Positions 7,813 through 17,513 of a stretch of DNA of 64,000 nucleotides are shown in pieces. A model generated the notes under the pieces. That model saw nothing but the letters and a program-made list of their open reading frames with translations, did no database searches and had not been told where the DNA came from. A program made the position numbers and the translations under genes. This DNA comes from Robinsoniella peoriensis (GTDB lineage Bacteria; Bacillota; Clostridia; Lachnospirales; Lachnospiraceae), in assembly GCF_000797495.1 (NCBI RefSeq), contig NZ_JTGN01000018.1, positions 65,614 through 129,613 of the forward strand, in the 5' to 3' direction. Position 1 is the first letter of the stretch, and every line of letters starts with the position of its first letter.

Positions 7813-9615
7813 TTGAATAAGAGTTCAAGAAATTGGGGCATCTACATTGTAATTGCCGTGCTCGTGGTTGCAGCATTTATGATGCTGCGGGGCGGATTAT
7901 CCATGCAGGAGACGTACAGCCTTCAGGAATATTCCACAGCGCTGGACAGCGGTAATGTGGTGAAAGTAGAGATTCATCAGAACAGCCAGGTGCCAACAGG
8001 ACAGTTATATGTATATTTAAAAGATGGAACGACCAAGAAGCTGAATGTGTCGGACGTAAAAGAGTCCCAGGCTCAGCTTGCAGAAAAAAATGTTCCAACC
8101 GTTTTATTTGATATTCCGAAAGAAAGTATGTTTATGACAACCATTTTCCCGGTACTGTTGATGGGGGTTATGATGATATTCTTATTTAGCATGATGAATC
8201 GTCAGGCATCCGGCGGGAATAATAAAATGATGAATTTTGGAAAGAGCCGAGCAACCCTTACCACTCCGGATAGCAAGCGTGTAACCTTTAAAGACGTTGC
8301 AGGCCTGCAGGAGGAAAAAGAAGACCTTCAGGAAATCGTTGATTTCTTAAAGGAGCCAAAGAAATATCTTCAGGTAGGCGCCAGAATACCAAAAGGTGTA
8401 CTGCTGGTTGGACCTCCGGGAACAGGTAAAACCCTCCTGGCGAAAGCAGTGGCAGGAGAAGCAGGAGTACCGTTCTTTAGTATTTCCGGTTCTGATTTTG
8501 TGGAAATGTTTGTAGGTGTCGGTGCATCCCGTGTCCGTGATCTGTTTGGAGAGGCCAAGAAGAATGCGCCTTGTATTGTGTTCATCGATGAGATTGATGC
8601 GGTAGCCAGAAGAAGGGGAACCGGAATGGGCGGCGGCCACGATGAACGTGAGCAGACTTTGAACCAGCTGCTGGTTGAAATGGATGGTTTTGGTGTAAAT
8701 GAAGGCATCATTGTCATGTCAGCTACGAACCGTGTTGATATTCTGGATCCGGCAATTTTAAGGCCGGGACGTTTTGACCGTAAAGTGGGTGTTGGTAAAC
8801 CGGATATCAGAGGCCGGGAAGAGATCTTAAAGGTTCATGCAAATGGCAAACCCCTTGGGGATGATGTAAATCTGGAAACCATAGCACAGACCACGGCAGG
8901 ATTTACCGGAGCAGATTTAGAGAACCTGTTGAATGAAGCAGCAATTTATGCAGCAAAGGATAACAGAGGATATATTAAACAGGAAGATATTAACCGTGCA
9001 TTTATCAAGGTCGGTATCGGAGCGGAAAAGAAAAGCCGTATTATTTCAGAAAAAGAGAAGAAGATTACCGCTTACCATGAAGCAGGTCATGCAATTTTAT
9101 TCCACTTACTTCCGGATGTGGGTCCGGTGCATACCATATCCATCATACCTACCGGAACCGGTGCTGCTGGCTATACGATGCCGCTGCCTGAAAAGGATGA
9201 GATGTTCAATACCAAAGGGCAGATGCTTCAGAACATCATTGTAGATCTGGGCGGACGTGTGGCAGAGGAACTGGTCCTGAACGATATTACAACGGGAGCT
9301 TCCCAGGATATCAAACAGGCTACCAAGCTTGCTAAGGCGATGGTAACCCAGTTTGGAATGTCTGACCGGGTAGGACTGATCCATTACGGCAGTGACGATG
9401 ATGAAGTTTTTATCGGCAGAGATCTGGCGCATACCAGAGCATTCAGTGAACATATTGCAACTACCATCGATGAAGAGGTGAAGAGGATTATTGACGATGC
9501 CCATACAAAGGCACGTTCTATGATTGAGGAGCATATTGAAGTGCTTCACAAGTGTGCAAAACTGTTGATTGAAAAGGAAAAAATTGGCCGGGAAGAGTTC
9601 GAAGCACTGTTTTAG
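7813..9615 (+). CDS. ftsH: ATP-dependent zinc metalloprotease FtsH
   Basis: FtsH is a membrane-anchored hexameric AAA+ protease for misfolded membrane proteins and regulators. It has two membrane helices (about residues 10-26 and 100-122), Walker A GPPGTGKT, Walker B IVFIDEID, the second region of homology ending ILRPGRFDR, and the zinc site HEAGH. I place the start at TTG 7813, because AGGAG at 7798-7802 precedes it by ten bases and the protein then begins MNKSSRNWGIYI, as typical FtsH does. The upstream ATG at 7771 has no ribosome site and would add 14 residues. A low-efficiency TTG start is plausible for this tightly dosed protein. Confidence 0.95.
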   Translation: MNKSSRNWGIYIVIAVLVVAAFMMLRGGLSMQETYSLQEYSTALDSGNVVKVEIHQNSQVPTGQLYVYLKDGTTKKLNVSDVKESQAQLAEKNVPTVLFDIPKESMFMTTIFPVLLMGVMMIFLFSMMNRQASGGNNKMMNFGKSRATLTTPDSKRVTFKDVAGLQEEKEDLQEIVDFLKEPKKYLQVGARIPKGVLLVGPPGTGKTLLAKAVAGEAGVPFFSISGSDFVEMFVGVGASRVRDLFGEAKKNAPCIVFIDEIDAVARRRGTGMGGGHDEREQTLNQLLVEMDGFGVNEGIIVMSATNRVDILDPAILRPGRFDRKVGVGKPDIRGREEILKVHANGKPLGDDVNLETIAQTTAGFTGADLENLLNEAAIYAAKDNRGYIKQEDINRAFIKVGIGAEKKSRIISEKEKKITAYHEAGHAILFHLLPDVGPVHTISIIPTGTGAAGYTMPLPEKDEMFNTKGQMLQNIIVDLGGRVAEELVLNDITTGASQDIKQATKLAKAMVTQFGMSDRVGLIHYGSDDDEVFIGRDLAHTRAFSEHIATTIDEEVKRIIDDAHTKARSMIEEHIEVLHKCAKLLIEKEKIGREEFEALF

Positions 9616-9621
9616 TGAAAA

Positions 9622-9710
9622 GTGCACAAAAATTGATAAGCAAATTTGTGAAGTTTGTGCACACTTATTCGGACAATGATGATATACTAATCATCGTAAA
9701 ACCCCCCCCC
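9622..9710. repeat. Intergenic hairpin and nine-base C run after ftsH
   Basis: GTGCACAAA (9622-9630) and TTTGTGCAC (9655-9663) form a perfect 9-bp inverted repeat just beyond the ftsH stop. Farther on, 9702-9710 is a run of nine C on the plus strand, the longest homopolymer of its kind noticed here and a likely site of length errors. The rest of 9616-9905 shows only the terminator below. Confidence 0.5.
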
Positions 9711-9760
9711 AATACATTATATAGTTTTTGCTACACCCCATAAGAAGAAATACCTTCTCC

Positions 9761-9793
9761 AAAAAAGACAGCAGATTACTGGCTGTCTTTTTT
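9761..9793. terminator. Strong, likely bidirectional terminator
   Basis: AAAAAAGACAGC pairs with GCTGTCTTTTTT around a nine-base loop, giving A- and T-tracts on both sides. It closes the ftsH transcription unit. Confidence 0.92.
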
Positions 9794-9905
9794 ACTGTTT
9801 TGGGATAAGAGCGCGTTTGAAAACAGGCTCTGACAGCAAATAAGGCTTGTAGTAACTGTAGGAATGATATAGAATGGAATCAGGATATGATTAAGGAGTG
9901 TGATC

Positions 9906-12041
9906 ATGGATAGTAATCAATTGGAACGGATACAGAGATCATGGCAGTATGTAATGCGGATGCGGCCTGTTTTCGATATGGAAGCATTGTTTAGTGATGA
10001 AACTGAGAATTACGTGATGCCGATGGAACCGGAACCCCATGAGACGGTAACAATACGCTTCAGAACAGCGAAAAATAATGTAGATGCCGTGTATTTTATC
10101 AGTGGCGCAGACAGGCTTATAATGCAGTTTGAAGAGAGCCTGGGGGATTTTGACTATTATAAGATTGAAATTACTGTAGGAGAGAATCCTTTACACTATT
10201 ATTTTGAAATACAGACCGGAAAGTTTCGGTGCTTTTATAATAAAAGAGGTGTATCCAGGAATTTGCAGGAGTACTATGCGTTTGCTCTGGTGCCTGGATT
10301 TAAGACCCCTGACTGGGCAAAAGGCGCAGTTATGTATCAGATCATGGTGGACCGTTTTTATAACGGGGATAAAAGCAATGATGTGGAAGACAGAGAATAT
10401 TTTTACATTGGAGACCATGCTTCCGGTGTGAAAGACTGGAACAAACGTCCTGCATATATGGGAATCCGGGAGTTTTACGGCGGAGACCTTCAGGGTGTAA
10501 TGGATAAGCTGGATTATTTACAGGACTTAGGCGTGGAAGTTATTTATTTTAACCCGATATTCGTTTCGCCATCTAACCATAAATATGATATACAGGATTA
10601 CGATTATATTGATCCCCATTATGGGAAAATTGTAAGTGACGGGGGACAGGTGCTGGAACCCTGGGATAAAGATAATACACATGCGACAAAATACATTAAG
10701 AGAGTAACCGACAAAGAGAACCTGGAGGCAAGCAATGCATTTTTTGCGAAGCTGGTAGAGGAAGTACACAACCGTGGGATGAAGATTATCCTGGATGGCG
10801 TGTTTAACCATTGCGGATCTTTTAATAAATGGCTTGACCGGGAACGGATCTATGAGAACCAGCCGGGATATGAAAAAGGGGCTTATATTGATAAAGACAG
10901 TCCTTACCGCAGCTTTTTTAAGTTTAACAATGAACATGAGTGGCCTTATAATGCTTATTATGACGGTTGGTGGGGGCATGATACCCTTCCTAAGCTTGCT
11001 TACGAGGAATCTGAGAAACTGTATGAATATATCATGAGGATTGCCGGGAAATGGGTTTCCCCGCCCTTTAATGTGGATGGATGGCGCCTGGATGTGGCGG
11101 CTGACCTTGGATTCAGCAATGAATACAACCACAAGTTCTGGAAGGAGTTCCGAAAGGTTGTAAAGAAGGCAAATCCAGACGCTCTGATCCTGGCGGAACA
11201 TTACGGAGATGCAGGAATGTGGCTGAAAGGCGATGAATGGGATACGGTCATGAATTATGATGCATTTATGGAGCCTATGACCTGGTTCTTTACCGGCATG
11301 GAAAAGCATAGTGATGAATACCGTGAAGATATGCTGGGAAATCATGAGAACTTTGTGGGGGCGATGACCCACCATATGTCTAATTTCCTGGCGCCTTCCC
11401 TTCAGGTAGCCATGAATGAGCTGTCTAACCATGACCATTCCCGTTTCCTGACCCGTACCAACCACTGTGTGGGCCGTGTGGCGAATCTGGGATATGAGGC
11501 TGCGGAGAATTTCATTAATAAGGCTGTGCTTCGTGAAGCAGTGGTCATGCAGATGACCTGGCCGGGAGCACCGACGATTTATTATGGAGATGAAGCGGGT
11601 GTCTGTGGATTTACGGATCCGGACAACAGAAGAACTTATCCATGGGGACAGGAAGATCTGGAGTTGATCCAATACCATAAGGACATGATTAAGATTCATA
11701 AAGAAAATCCGGTGTTAACCCATGGATCTTTGAAGTTTTTAGACAGCAGGCGACATTGCCTGAGCTATGGAAGGTTTTCGGCAGATGAGCAGATGATTGT
11801 TATTTTTAATAACAGCGATGGGCAGCAGGAGTTTTCCATACCTGTATGGCAGGCGAATATCGGAAATGCTGACCGTCTGCTTCGTTTAGTTCTCACGGAT
11901 GAGAATGGATATACGATGGAACCGCTGGTATATGACATATGCAGGGGAAGTGTGAATGTCACCATGTCCAGGACTTCAGCAATGATCCTGAAATGTGTGA
12001 AAACAGAATGGCCGGATCAGGAACCCGGTGAGTGCTTTTAA
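9906..12041 (+). CDS. GH13 alpha-amylase-family enzyme (neopullulanase/maltodextrin hydrolase type), cytoplasmic
   Basis: It probably cleaves alpha-1,4 (and perhaps alpha-1,6) glucans or imported maltodextrins. The 711-aa protein has an N-terminal beta domain (to about residue 135) like those of cyclomaltodextrinases, then a TIM barrel with all GH13 regions: DGVFNH near 297, GWRLDVAAD near 393 (nucleophile Asp), AEHYGD near 430 (acid/base Glu) and LSNHDHSRF near 505. There is no signal peptide, so it acts inside the cell, in keeping with the ABC importer that follows. The start at 9906 has AAGGAG seven bases upstream; a GTG at 9900 is too close to it. Exact substrate is not decidable from motifs. 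Confidence 0.9.
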   Translation: MDSNQLERIQRSWQYVMRMRPVFDMEALFSDETENYVMPMEPEPHETVTIRFRTAKNNVDAVYFISGADRLIMQFEESLGDFDYYKIEITVGENPLHYYFEIQTGKFRCFYNKRGVSRNLQEYYAFALVPGFKTPDWAKGAVMYQIMVDRFYNGDKSNDVEDREYFYIGDHASGVKDWNKRPAYMGIREFYGGDLQGVMDKLDYLQDLGVEVIYFNPIFVSPSNHKYDIQDYDYIDPHYGKIVSDGGQVLEPWDKDNTHATKYIKRVTDKENLEASNAFFAKLVEEVHNRGMKIILDGVFNHCGSFNKWLDRERIYENQPGYEKGAYIDKDSPYRSFFKFNNEHEWPYNAYYDGWWGHDTLPKLAYEESEKLYEYIMRIAGKWVSPPFNVDGWRLDVAADLGFSNEYNHKFWKEFRKVVKKANPDALILAEHYGDAGMWLKGDEWDTVMNYDAFMEPMTWFFTGMEKHSDEYREDMLGNHENFVGAMTHHMSNFLAPSLQVAMNELSNHDHSRFLTRTNHCVGRVANLGYEAAENFINKAVLREAVVMQMTWPGAPTIYYGDEAGVCGFTDPDNRRTYPWGQEDLELIQYHKDMIKIHKENPVLTHGSLKFLDSRRHCLSYGRFSADEQMIVIFNNSDGQQEFSIPVWQANIGNADRLLRLVLTDENGYTMEPLVYDICRGSVNVTMSRTSAMILKCVKTEWPDQEPGECF

Positions 12042-12054
12042 AAGTTAATTGATT

Positions 12055-12098
12055 AAAAAAGAGAAAAGACAGTCTGATAGCTGTTTTTTCTCTTTTTT
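12055..12098. terminator. Terminator after the GH13 gene
   Basis: AAAAAAGAGAAAA-GACAG pairs with CTG-TTTTTTCTCTTTTTT across a short loop, ending in a long T-tract. A- and T-tracts on both arms make it potentially bidirectional. Confidence 0.9.
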
Positions 12099-12278
12099 TA
12101 TTTCTTTATCTGTTCTTTGATATTCTGTCTGATATGCTCCCATCTAATATTTTCCAAAAGGTAAGAAAATTATATATTTCAGACATTTTATTAAATTTCG
12201 CTTATCCTTATCATGTGATAATATGTATTTACCATATAACAAAGCAAGGAAATTGTAAAAGAAAAAGGAGGATACACA

Positions 12279-13703
12279 ATGAAAAAGAGATGGAGAGCAG
12301 TTGTATCATTGTCACTGGCGGCAGCTATGACGGCAAGCTTATGTGCCGGATGCGGCGGTTCCGGAACTTCAGGCACAGGGGCAACGGATGCAGGAACACA
12401 GGCAGCTGCGGATGGGGCAGACACAGATGCAGCAACTGCTGATGGGGGCGGGGACGCAGGTGAAACCAAAGCGGCAGACGCAGGGGCGAATAATGACAGC
12501 AAAGAGATCATTTTCTGGAATATCGGTACGGAAGACCCGGATAAATCAATCATGCAGTATGCCGTAGATAAATTTAATTCCGAGACCCAGTCCGGCTATA
12601 CCGTTACTTCTGTTCCCACACAGAATGATACTTACAAGGAAAAACTGGTTATTGCAATGAGCTCAGGTGAATGTCCGGATATGTATACCAGCTGGTCGGG
12701 AGGACCAATGTTTGAATATATCGATTCCGGATATGGCCAGCCTATCGATGACTTATTCAAAGGCAGTAAGGTAGAAGAAAAAGCAATGGATGCGGCAGTT
12801 GCACAGTCAACCTACAAAGACCATATTTATGCAGTACCTGTTTTGAATGTATCTATTTCCGGTATATTTTACAATAAAGAAATGTTTGAAAAATATAATC
12901 TGGAAGTTCCAAAGACAGTTTCGGAACTAGAAAAGGTTTGTGATACTTTTGTTGAAAATGGCATTACACCATTTGCCCTTGCAAATGCATCCAAATGGAC
13001 CGGTTCAATGTACTTTATGAGTCTTGCAACCCGTTATGGCGGACTGGAACCATTTAGTAAAGCTGCGGACGGCACAGGATCATTCGAAGATGAATGCTTT
13101 AAATATGCAGGGGACAAGATTCAGGATTGGGTAAAGAAAGGTTATTTCCCGGAAGGTGTTAACAGTTTAAGCGAGGATGACGGACAGGCAAGACAGCTGA
13201 TGTATCAGGAGTCGGCAGGAATGCTGTTATGCGGATCCTGGTATACCGGAAACTTCCAGAACGACAGTAAGGAATTCTATGAAAAAATTGGCTGGTTTTC
13301 TTTCCCGGCAGTCGATGGTTCAGATGCAGATGCGTCTATCCAGATCGGAACCATCGGAGATCAGTTTATTTCCTTTAACTGTACCGATGATAAGTTAAAA
13401 GCAGCTTTTGAATGTGCAGAACATTACTATGATGATGAAGCTACACAGCTGATGGTTGATAAAGGCAAAATCCCGCCTGTAAAGGGTGTAGAATCTTTGA
13501 TTACAGATCCGGTAGCGAAAGATATCCTGACTGCAGCAAATGACGCATCATCCACACAGCTGTGGTATGACCAGTACCTTCCGCCTGCAGTAGCAGAAGT
13601 GCATAAAGATACCTGCCAGGAGATTTTTGGTCTTACCATGACTCCGGATGAAGCTAATAAGAAACTTCAGGAAGCAATGCAGAGCTATCTGGCTGATAAG
13701 TAA
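12279..13703 (+). CDS. Sugar ABC transporter solute-binding lipoprotein (family 1)
   Basis: This extracellular binding protein delivers an oligosaccharide to the permeases encoded next. The 474-aa precursor has a lipoprotein signal peptide with lipobox LCAGC (Cys near residue 25), a low-complexity linker rich in G, A, T and D (about 27-72), then a type-1 binding fold starting IIFWNIGTEDPDKS. AGGAGG precedes the start. A hairpin separates it from the permease genes. With the neighbouring GH13 enzyme, a maltodextrin-like ligand is a reasonable guess, but no ligand residue proves it. Confidence 0.92.
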   Translation: MKKRWRAVVSLSLAAAMTASLCAGCGGSGTSGTGATDAGTQAAADGADTDAATADGGGDAGETKAADAGANNDSKEIIFWNIGTEDPDKSIMQYAVDKFNSETQSGYTVTSVPTQNDTYKEKLVIAMSSGECPDMYTSWSGGPMFEYIDSGYGQPIDDLFKGSKVEEKAMDAAVAQSTYKDHIYAVPVLNVSISGIFYNKEMFEKYNLEVPKTVSELEKVCDTFVENGITPFALANASKWTGSMYFMSLATRYGGLEPFSKAADGTGSFEDECFKYAGDKIQDWVKKGYFPEGVNSLSEDDGQARQLMYQESAGMLLCGSWYTGNFQNDSKEFYEKIGWFSFPAVDGSDADASIQIGTIGDQFISFNCTDDKLKAAFECAEHYYDDEATQLMVDKGKIPPVKGVESLITDPVAKDILTAANDASSTQLWYDQYLPPAVAEVHKDTCQEIFGLTMTPDEANKKLQEAMQSYLADK

Positions 13704-13720
13704 GTTAAACAGCAGAAATC

Positions 13721-13755
13721 AGGGGGACTCAGGACACGCTTTAGAGTCCTCCTTT
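13721..13755 (+). terminator. Intercistronic hairpin between binding protein and permease genes
   Basis: GGGGGACTC pairs with GAGTCCTCC (one G-T) around a 13-base loop and is followed by TTTC. Such a partial terminator or 3' stabilising stem typically lets the binding protein be made in excess over the permeases. Confidence 0.75.
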
Positions 13756-13775
13756 CAATAAAAGGAGGTTATTCG

Positions 13776-14678
13776 ATGGATGGTAAAGAGGTTTCCCTGC
13801 TGAAACAAAGACAAAGAGCCACCAGGAAGGCAGCAGCCATTTTCCTGGCACCTGTAATTATTTTATTGATCGTATTTATTTTTTATCCTATTCTCGATAC
13901 GTTTAACACCAGCCTTTATAAATGGAATGGGATCTCTTCCAGTAAGTCTTTCATTGGGCTGGGCAACTGGTCTACACTGGTTAAGGATGGAAGTTTCTGG
14001 ATAGCGTTTCGAAATAATATAGAGATTATGATCCTTTCGATTGTGATTCAGATTCCAATTGGTCTGGCATTGGCAACATTCCTGGATTTTGGCGGGAAGA
14101 AAATGAATTTATTTAAAGTACTCTGGTTTATACCATTGTTAATGTCTTCGGTAGCGATTGGTTTCCTGTTTTCTTATGCGTTAGCTACAAATGGCGGCAT
14201 CATCAGTACCATCGCCAAAGTATTCGGGGGCGGCAACATTGACCTTTTGGGTAATCCCCGGACGGCGTTATTAACGGTTATCGGTGTTATCTGTTGGCAG
14301 TTTACGCCTTTCTACATGGTTTATTTTATGGCAGCATTCACCAATGTTCCATATGATGTATTTGAAGCTGCCCGCATAGACGGGGCAACAAGAGGACAAT
14401 ATTTCTGGAAAATAGCACTTCCATTATTAGTACCATCCATGAAGAGTGCAGCAATTCTGTCTATGGTAGGTTCCTTAAAATATTTTGATTTGATTTATGT
14501 TATGACCGGCGGTGGTCCCGGTACTTCTACGGAATTAATGGCAACATATATGTATAAACAATCCTTCAAGACGTTCAACATGGGGTATGGATCTGCGGTA
14601 GCAGGCGGTATGTTTATCCTGATTACCCTGGTATCCCTTATTACTATGAAAATATTAAATGGAAAAAAGGAGGCGTAA
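13776..14678 (+). CDS. Sugar ABC transporter permease, MalF/UgpA type
   Basis: This is one of two membrane subunits of the importer. The 300-aa protein has about six membrane helices (first at residues 22-42) and the EAA loop that docks on the ATPase (YDVFEAARIDGATRGQYFWKIALP, residues about 192-215). It starts after AAAGGAGG and ends three bases before the next permease. No ATPase gene is nearby, so a shared MsmK-type ATPase encoded elsewhere is likely. Confidence 0.94.
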   Translation: MDGKEVSLLKQRQRATRKAAAIFLAPVIILLIVFIFYPILDTFNTSLYKWNGISSSKSFIGLGNWSTLVKDGSFWIAFRNNIEIMILSIVIQIPIGLALATFLDFGGKKMNLFKVLWFIPLLMSSVAIGFLFSYALATNGGIISTIAKVFGGGNIDLLGNPRTALLTVIGVICWQFTPFYMVYFMAAFTNVPYDVFEAARIDGATRGQYFWKIALPLLVPSMKSAAILSMVGSLKYFDLIYVMTGGGPGTSTELMATYMYKQSFKTFNMGYGSAVAGGMFILITLVSLITMKILNGKKEA

Positions 14679-14681
14679 TTC

Positions 14682-15530
14682 ATGGATCAATATAAAAAAT
14701 CAAAAATGAAAAGTGTGATTTGCTGGGTTATTGCCTTTGTTTTTGCTATCTTTTATCTGATAATATCATTTATGCCATTTGTGTTTATGGTGCTGAATTC
14801 CTTTAAAGAAAAATTTGAAATGCTGGTAAAAGGAATTTTCAGTCTGCCGGATGCTTTTAATCTGGATAATTACCAGGCGGTATTTGCGGGGAATTTCTGG
14901 AAGTTTTTTGGAAACAGTGTGATTGTACTGGCTGTTTCCCTGACAATACTATTATTTATCTCTGCCTGTGCATCTTATCCATTGGCCAGATTTAAGTTTA
15001 AGCTGGCAAATCCGCTTTATGCAATGATTGTGGCATGTATGTCTATACCGATACATATTACTTTAATCCCGGTATTTAAGATGTCCCAGAGTACCGGACT
15101 GTATGACAGCATCTGGGCATTGATCGGTCCTTATGTGGCGTTTGCAGTTCCTATCTCAGTATTCATTCTCACCAGCTTTATGCAGGGAATTCCAAGAGAG
15201 ATTGAAGAGTCAGCGGAGATAGACGGATGTAATAAGTACAAGATGTTCTTTAAGATGATTTTACCGCTTGCAAAACCCGGACTCTCTACACTTGCAATTT
15301 ACAACGGTGTTAATATGTGGAATGAGTTCAGTTTTGCCTATACCCTGACCCAGTCCACACAGAACAGAACCCTGCCCCTGGCAGTCTGGGAATTCCAGGG
15401 ACAGTATTCTATGAATACACCGATGATTATGGCTGTACTGACCCTGACAGTTTTACCGATGATTATCATGTTTATCTTCTTCCAGGATAAGCTGGTAAAA
15501 GGTATGACGGCGGGAGCCGTAAAAGGCTGA
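14682..15530 (+). CDS. Sugar ABC transporter permease, MalG/UgpE type
   Basis: The second membrane subunit, 282 aa. It has about six membrane helices (first at 12-34), the EAA loop with EIEESAEIDGCNKYKMFFKMILP near 173-195, and the family ending FQDKLVKGMTAGAVKG. It lies four bases after the first permease with a GGAGG inside the previous end, so the two are cotranslated as a heterodimer. Confidence 0.94.
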   Translation: MDQYKKSKMKSVICWVIAFVFAIFYLIISFMPFVFMVLNSFKEKFEMLVKGIFSLPDAFNLDNYQAVFAGNFWKFFGNSVIVLAVSLTILLFISACASYPLARFKFKLANPLYAMIVACMSIPIHITLIPVFKMSQSTGLYDSIWALIGPYVAFAVPISVFILTSFMQGIPREIEESAEIDGCNKYKMFFKMILPLAKPGLSTLAIYNGVNMWNEFSFAYTLTQSTQNRTLPLAVWEFQGQYSMNTPMIMAVLTLTVLPMIIMFIFFQDKLVKGMTAGAVKG

Positions 15531-15618
15531 AATGGACTTTTAGACAATTGTGAAATATAATAAGGGAATGCAATAGCAGGAAGTTCATACTGCAAACAGA
15601 ATCATGGAAAACCATAAG

Positions 15619-15648
15619 ACGATTTCACCTTCAATCAGGTGGAATCGT
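15619..15648 (+). terminator. Hairpin between importer genes and the two-component system
   Basis: ACGATTTCACCT and AGGTGGAATCGT form a perfect 12-pair stem (one T-G) around a six-base loop, followed by the weak tract TTGTGTACTTT. It could partially terminate the importer transcript ahead of the kinase gene. The kinase ribosome site lies 23 bases beyond the stem. Confidence 0.6.
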
Positions 15649-15680
15649 TTGTGTACTTTAGAAGGATGGCAGGTGGTGCG

Positions 15681-17513
15681 ATGTTTAAAAACTTGAGAAT
15701 TTACTTTGAACGCATGAATTTTGATAAAAAGATGAAATTTTTCCTGTCCATGGCGGTAGTTGTCAGTACCATGTGTATTTTGAGCATCTCCACGATTTCT
15801 TCTGTTAAGTCTGTTCGTGAGAAGACGATGGCACTAGCTATGGAACAGATTAATACTTTGGCAGAGAATTATCAAAGTGGCTTGAATAATTACAAGGCAA
15901 TTGCCTGGTCAATTGTCATGGATAAAAATGTACAGGCATATCTAAAGTATAATAATGCAGCCGGAAAGGACACTGACAAAAACAGTGAGCAAAGCAGCGA
16001 GGAAAAGGCGCAGTCTGCCATAACCCAGGTAGAGAATACCAACAAGGCCACCAATACCCTGTCTAACGTAAAGAATCTGCAGTCAAATCTGAATTTCCTG
16101 GGGGTGGTATCCAATACCGGCAGTTATCTGTATAAAGGGGATAACGGCCTGGCGGTAACAGGATTTGAGGAAACTTATCAAAAGGATTATGACAGCAGCA
16201 GCTTTGCCGGTTATGGGGAAATGCGTTATACCTATAACAATGCTTATTTTAAGGGCAGCCGATATACCCTTAATATTTATCAGCCTATCTATGATACCAG
16301 CTACGTAGGAAAAAAGCTGGGTCTTCTGTGTATGAATATCAACGAGACAACTTTGATTCAGATAGGCAGTAAAGCAAACCGGAAAATTGATTCTATCACC
16401 TGCCTGGTGGGGCTGGAAGGAAATGTAGTGACATCCTCGGAACCGGATTCCGTCATGGATGAAGTGGATTATAAAAATCTCTTGACTGGTACAGAAGGAA
16501 ATTTTAAAAAATCCGGTAAATTATACCTCTATAAAAGACTTGGAATCTGGGATTTTTATATGGTGATGGTCATTCCGGAGTTTGAATTATACAGGGACAG
16601 CATTATGACTATGGCGATGTTATCCGTCGTGATTCTGTTTTTGGTGGCAATTGTACTTGTGCAGAGCAGCCGGATCGTCCATAAGGCATATCAGCCGCTG
16701 GATAAAGTGATCAGCAAGATGGACAGCGTATCTGAAGGAAAATTTGATACCCGTATAAAGGAAGAAAAAATGGGCCAGGATTTTCAGAAATTATCCCATG
16801 GATTTAACGAGATGATGGACCGGATTGTTGAGTTAATGGAGCAGGTGAAGGTGGAACAGCATCAGATGGAACAGATCCGCTTTAATGCACTGCAGTCCCA
16901 GATACAGCCGCATTTTCTGTATAATACGCTGGACTGTATCCACTGGCAGACGCTTGCCAACGGAGATCTGGAGAGCTCCACCATGGTGAAAGCCCTGGCA
17001 AGTTATTACCGGATCTGCCTGAGTAAAGGAAAGGATATTATCCAATTATCCCAGGAACTGGAGCATATTAAAAGTTACCTCACCATTCAAAATATCCGTT
17101 ATGATCACATCATACAAAGTGAAATTGATATTTCGGAAGAGTATTTCAATGTCAAGATCCCCAAAATGACTCTGCAGCCATTGATTGAAAATTCTATTTA
17201 CCACGGGCTGAAGATTAAGGAAGGGAAGAAAGGAAAGGTGACAATCCGCGCTAATCAAGATGGGGAGGATCTGATCATTATTATGGCGGACAGCGGAACT
17301 GGTATGACCCGGGATCAGATTGATGAAATGAATGCGTCTATCTCCCAGTATGATGAGACCTTTGGATATGGAGTGAGAAATGTTAATAAACGGATCGAGA
17401 TTCTGTATGGGGACGGGTACGGGCTGCGCTACAGCTGCAATGAGCAGGGCGGTGTGACGGTGCGGATACGCCTGCCTCTGGAGCAGGAAATACAATACAA
17501 GGGGGTACTTTAA
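15681..17513 (+). CDS. Sensor histidine kinase, YesM type
   Basis: It senses an extracellular sugar signal, possibly together with the binding protein, and phosphorylates the regulator encoded next. The 610-aa protein has membrane helices near residues 20-38 and 315-337 flanking a large extracellular domain, a HAMP segment, the His_kinase motif QIQPHFLYNTLD with the phospho-acceptor His, and an ATPase end with NSIYHGL and DSGTGM. I choose ATG 15681 with AGGTGG just upstream; a GTG at 15639 lies within the hairpin and adds 14 residues. The stop overlaps the regulator start by one base. Confidence 0.92.
   Translation: MFKNLRIYFERMNFDKKMKFFLSMAVVVSTMCILSISTISSVKSVREKTMALAMEQINTLAENYQSGLNNYKAIAWSIVMDKNVQAYLKYNNAAGKDTDKNSEQSSEEKAQSAITQVENTNKATNTLSNVKNLQSNLNFLGVVSNTGSYLYKGDNGLAVTGFEETYQKDYDSSSFAGYGEMRYTYNNAYFKGSRYTLNIYQPIYDTSYVGKKLGLLCMNINETTLIQIGSKANRKIDSITCLVGLEGNVVTSSEPDSVMDEVDYKNLLTGTEGNFKKSGKLYLYKRLGIWDFYMVMVIPEFELYRDSIMTMAMLSVVILFLVAIVLVQSSRIVHKAYQPLDKVISKMDSVSEGKFDTRIKEEKMGQDFQKLSHGFNEMMDRIVELMEQVKVEQHQMEQIRFNALQSQIQPHFLYNTLDCIHWQTLANGDLESSTMVKALASYYRICLSKGKDIIQLSQELEHIKSYLTIQNIRYDHIIQSEIDISEEYFNVKIPKMTLQPLIENSIYHGLKIKEGKKGKVTIRANQDGEDLIIIMADSGTGMTRDQIDEMNASISQYDETFGYGVRNVNKRIEILYGDGYGLRYSCNEQGGVTVRIRLPLEQEIQYKGVL

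Noticed and set aside
10527..11699. 390-codon open frame on the minus strand within the GH13 gene
   Set aside because: It is the mirror of a well-supported GH13 gene with all catalytic motifs; codon structure belongs to the plus strand.
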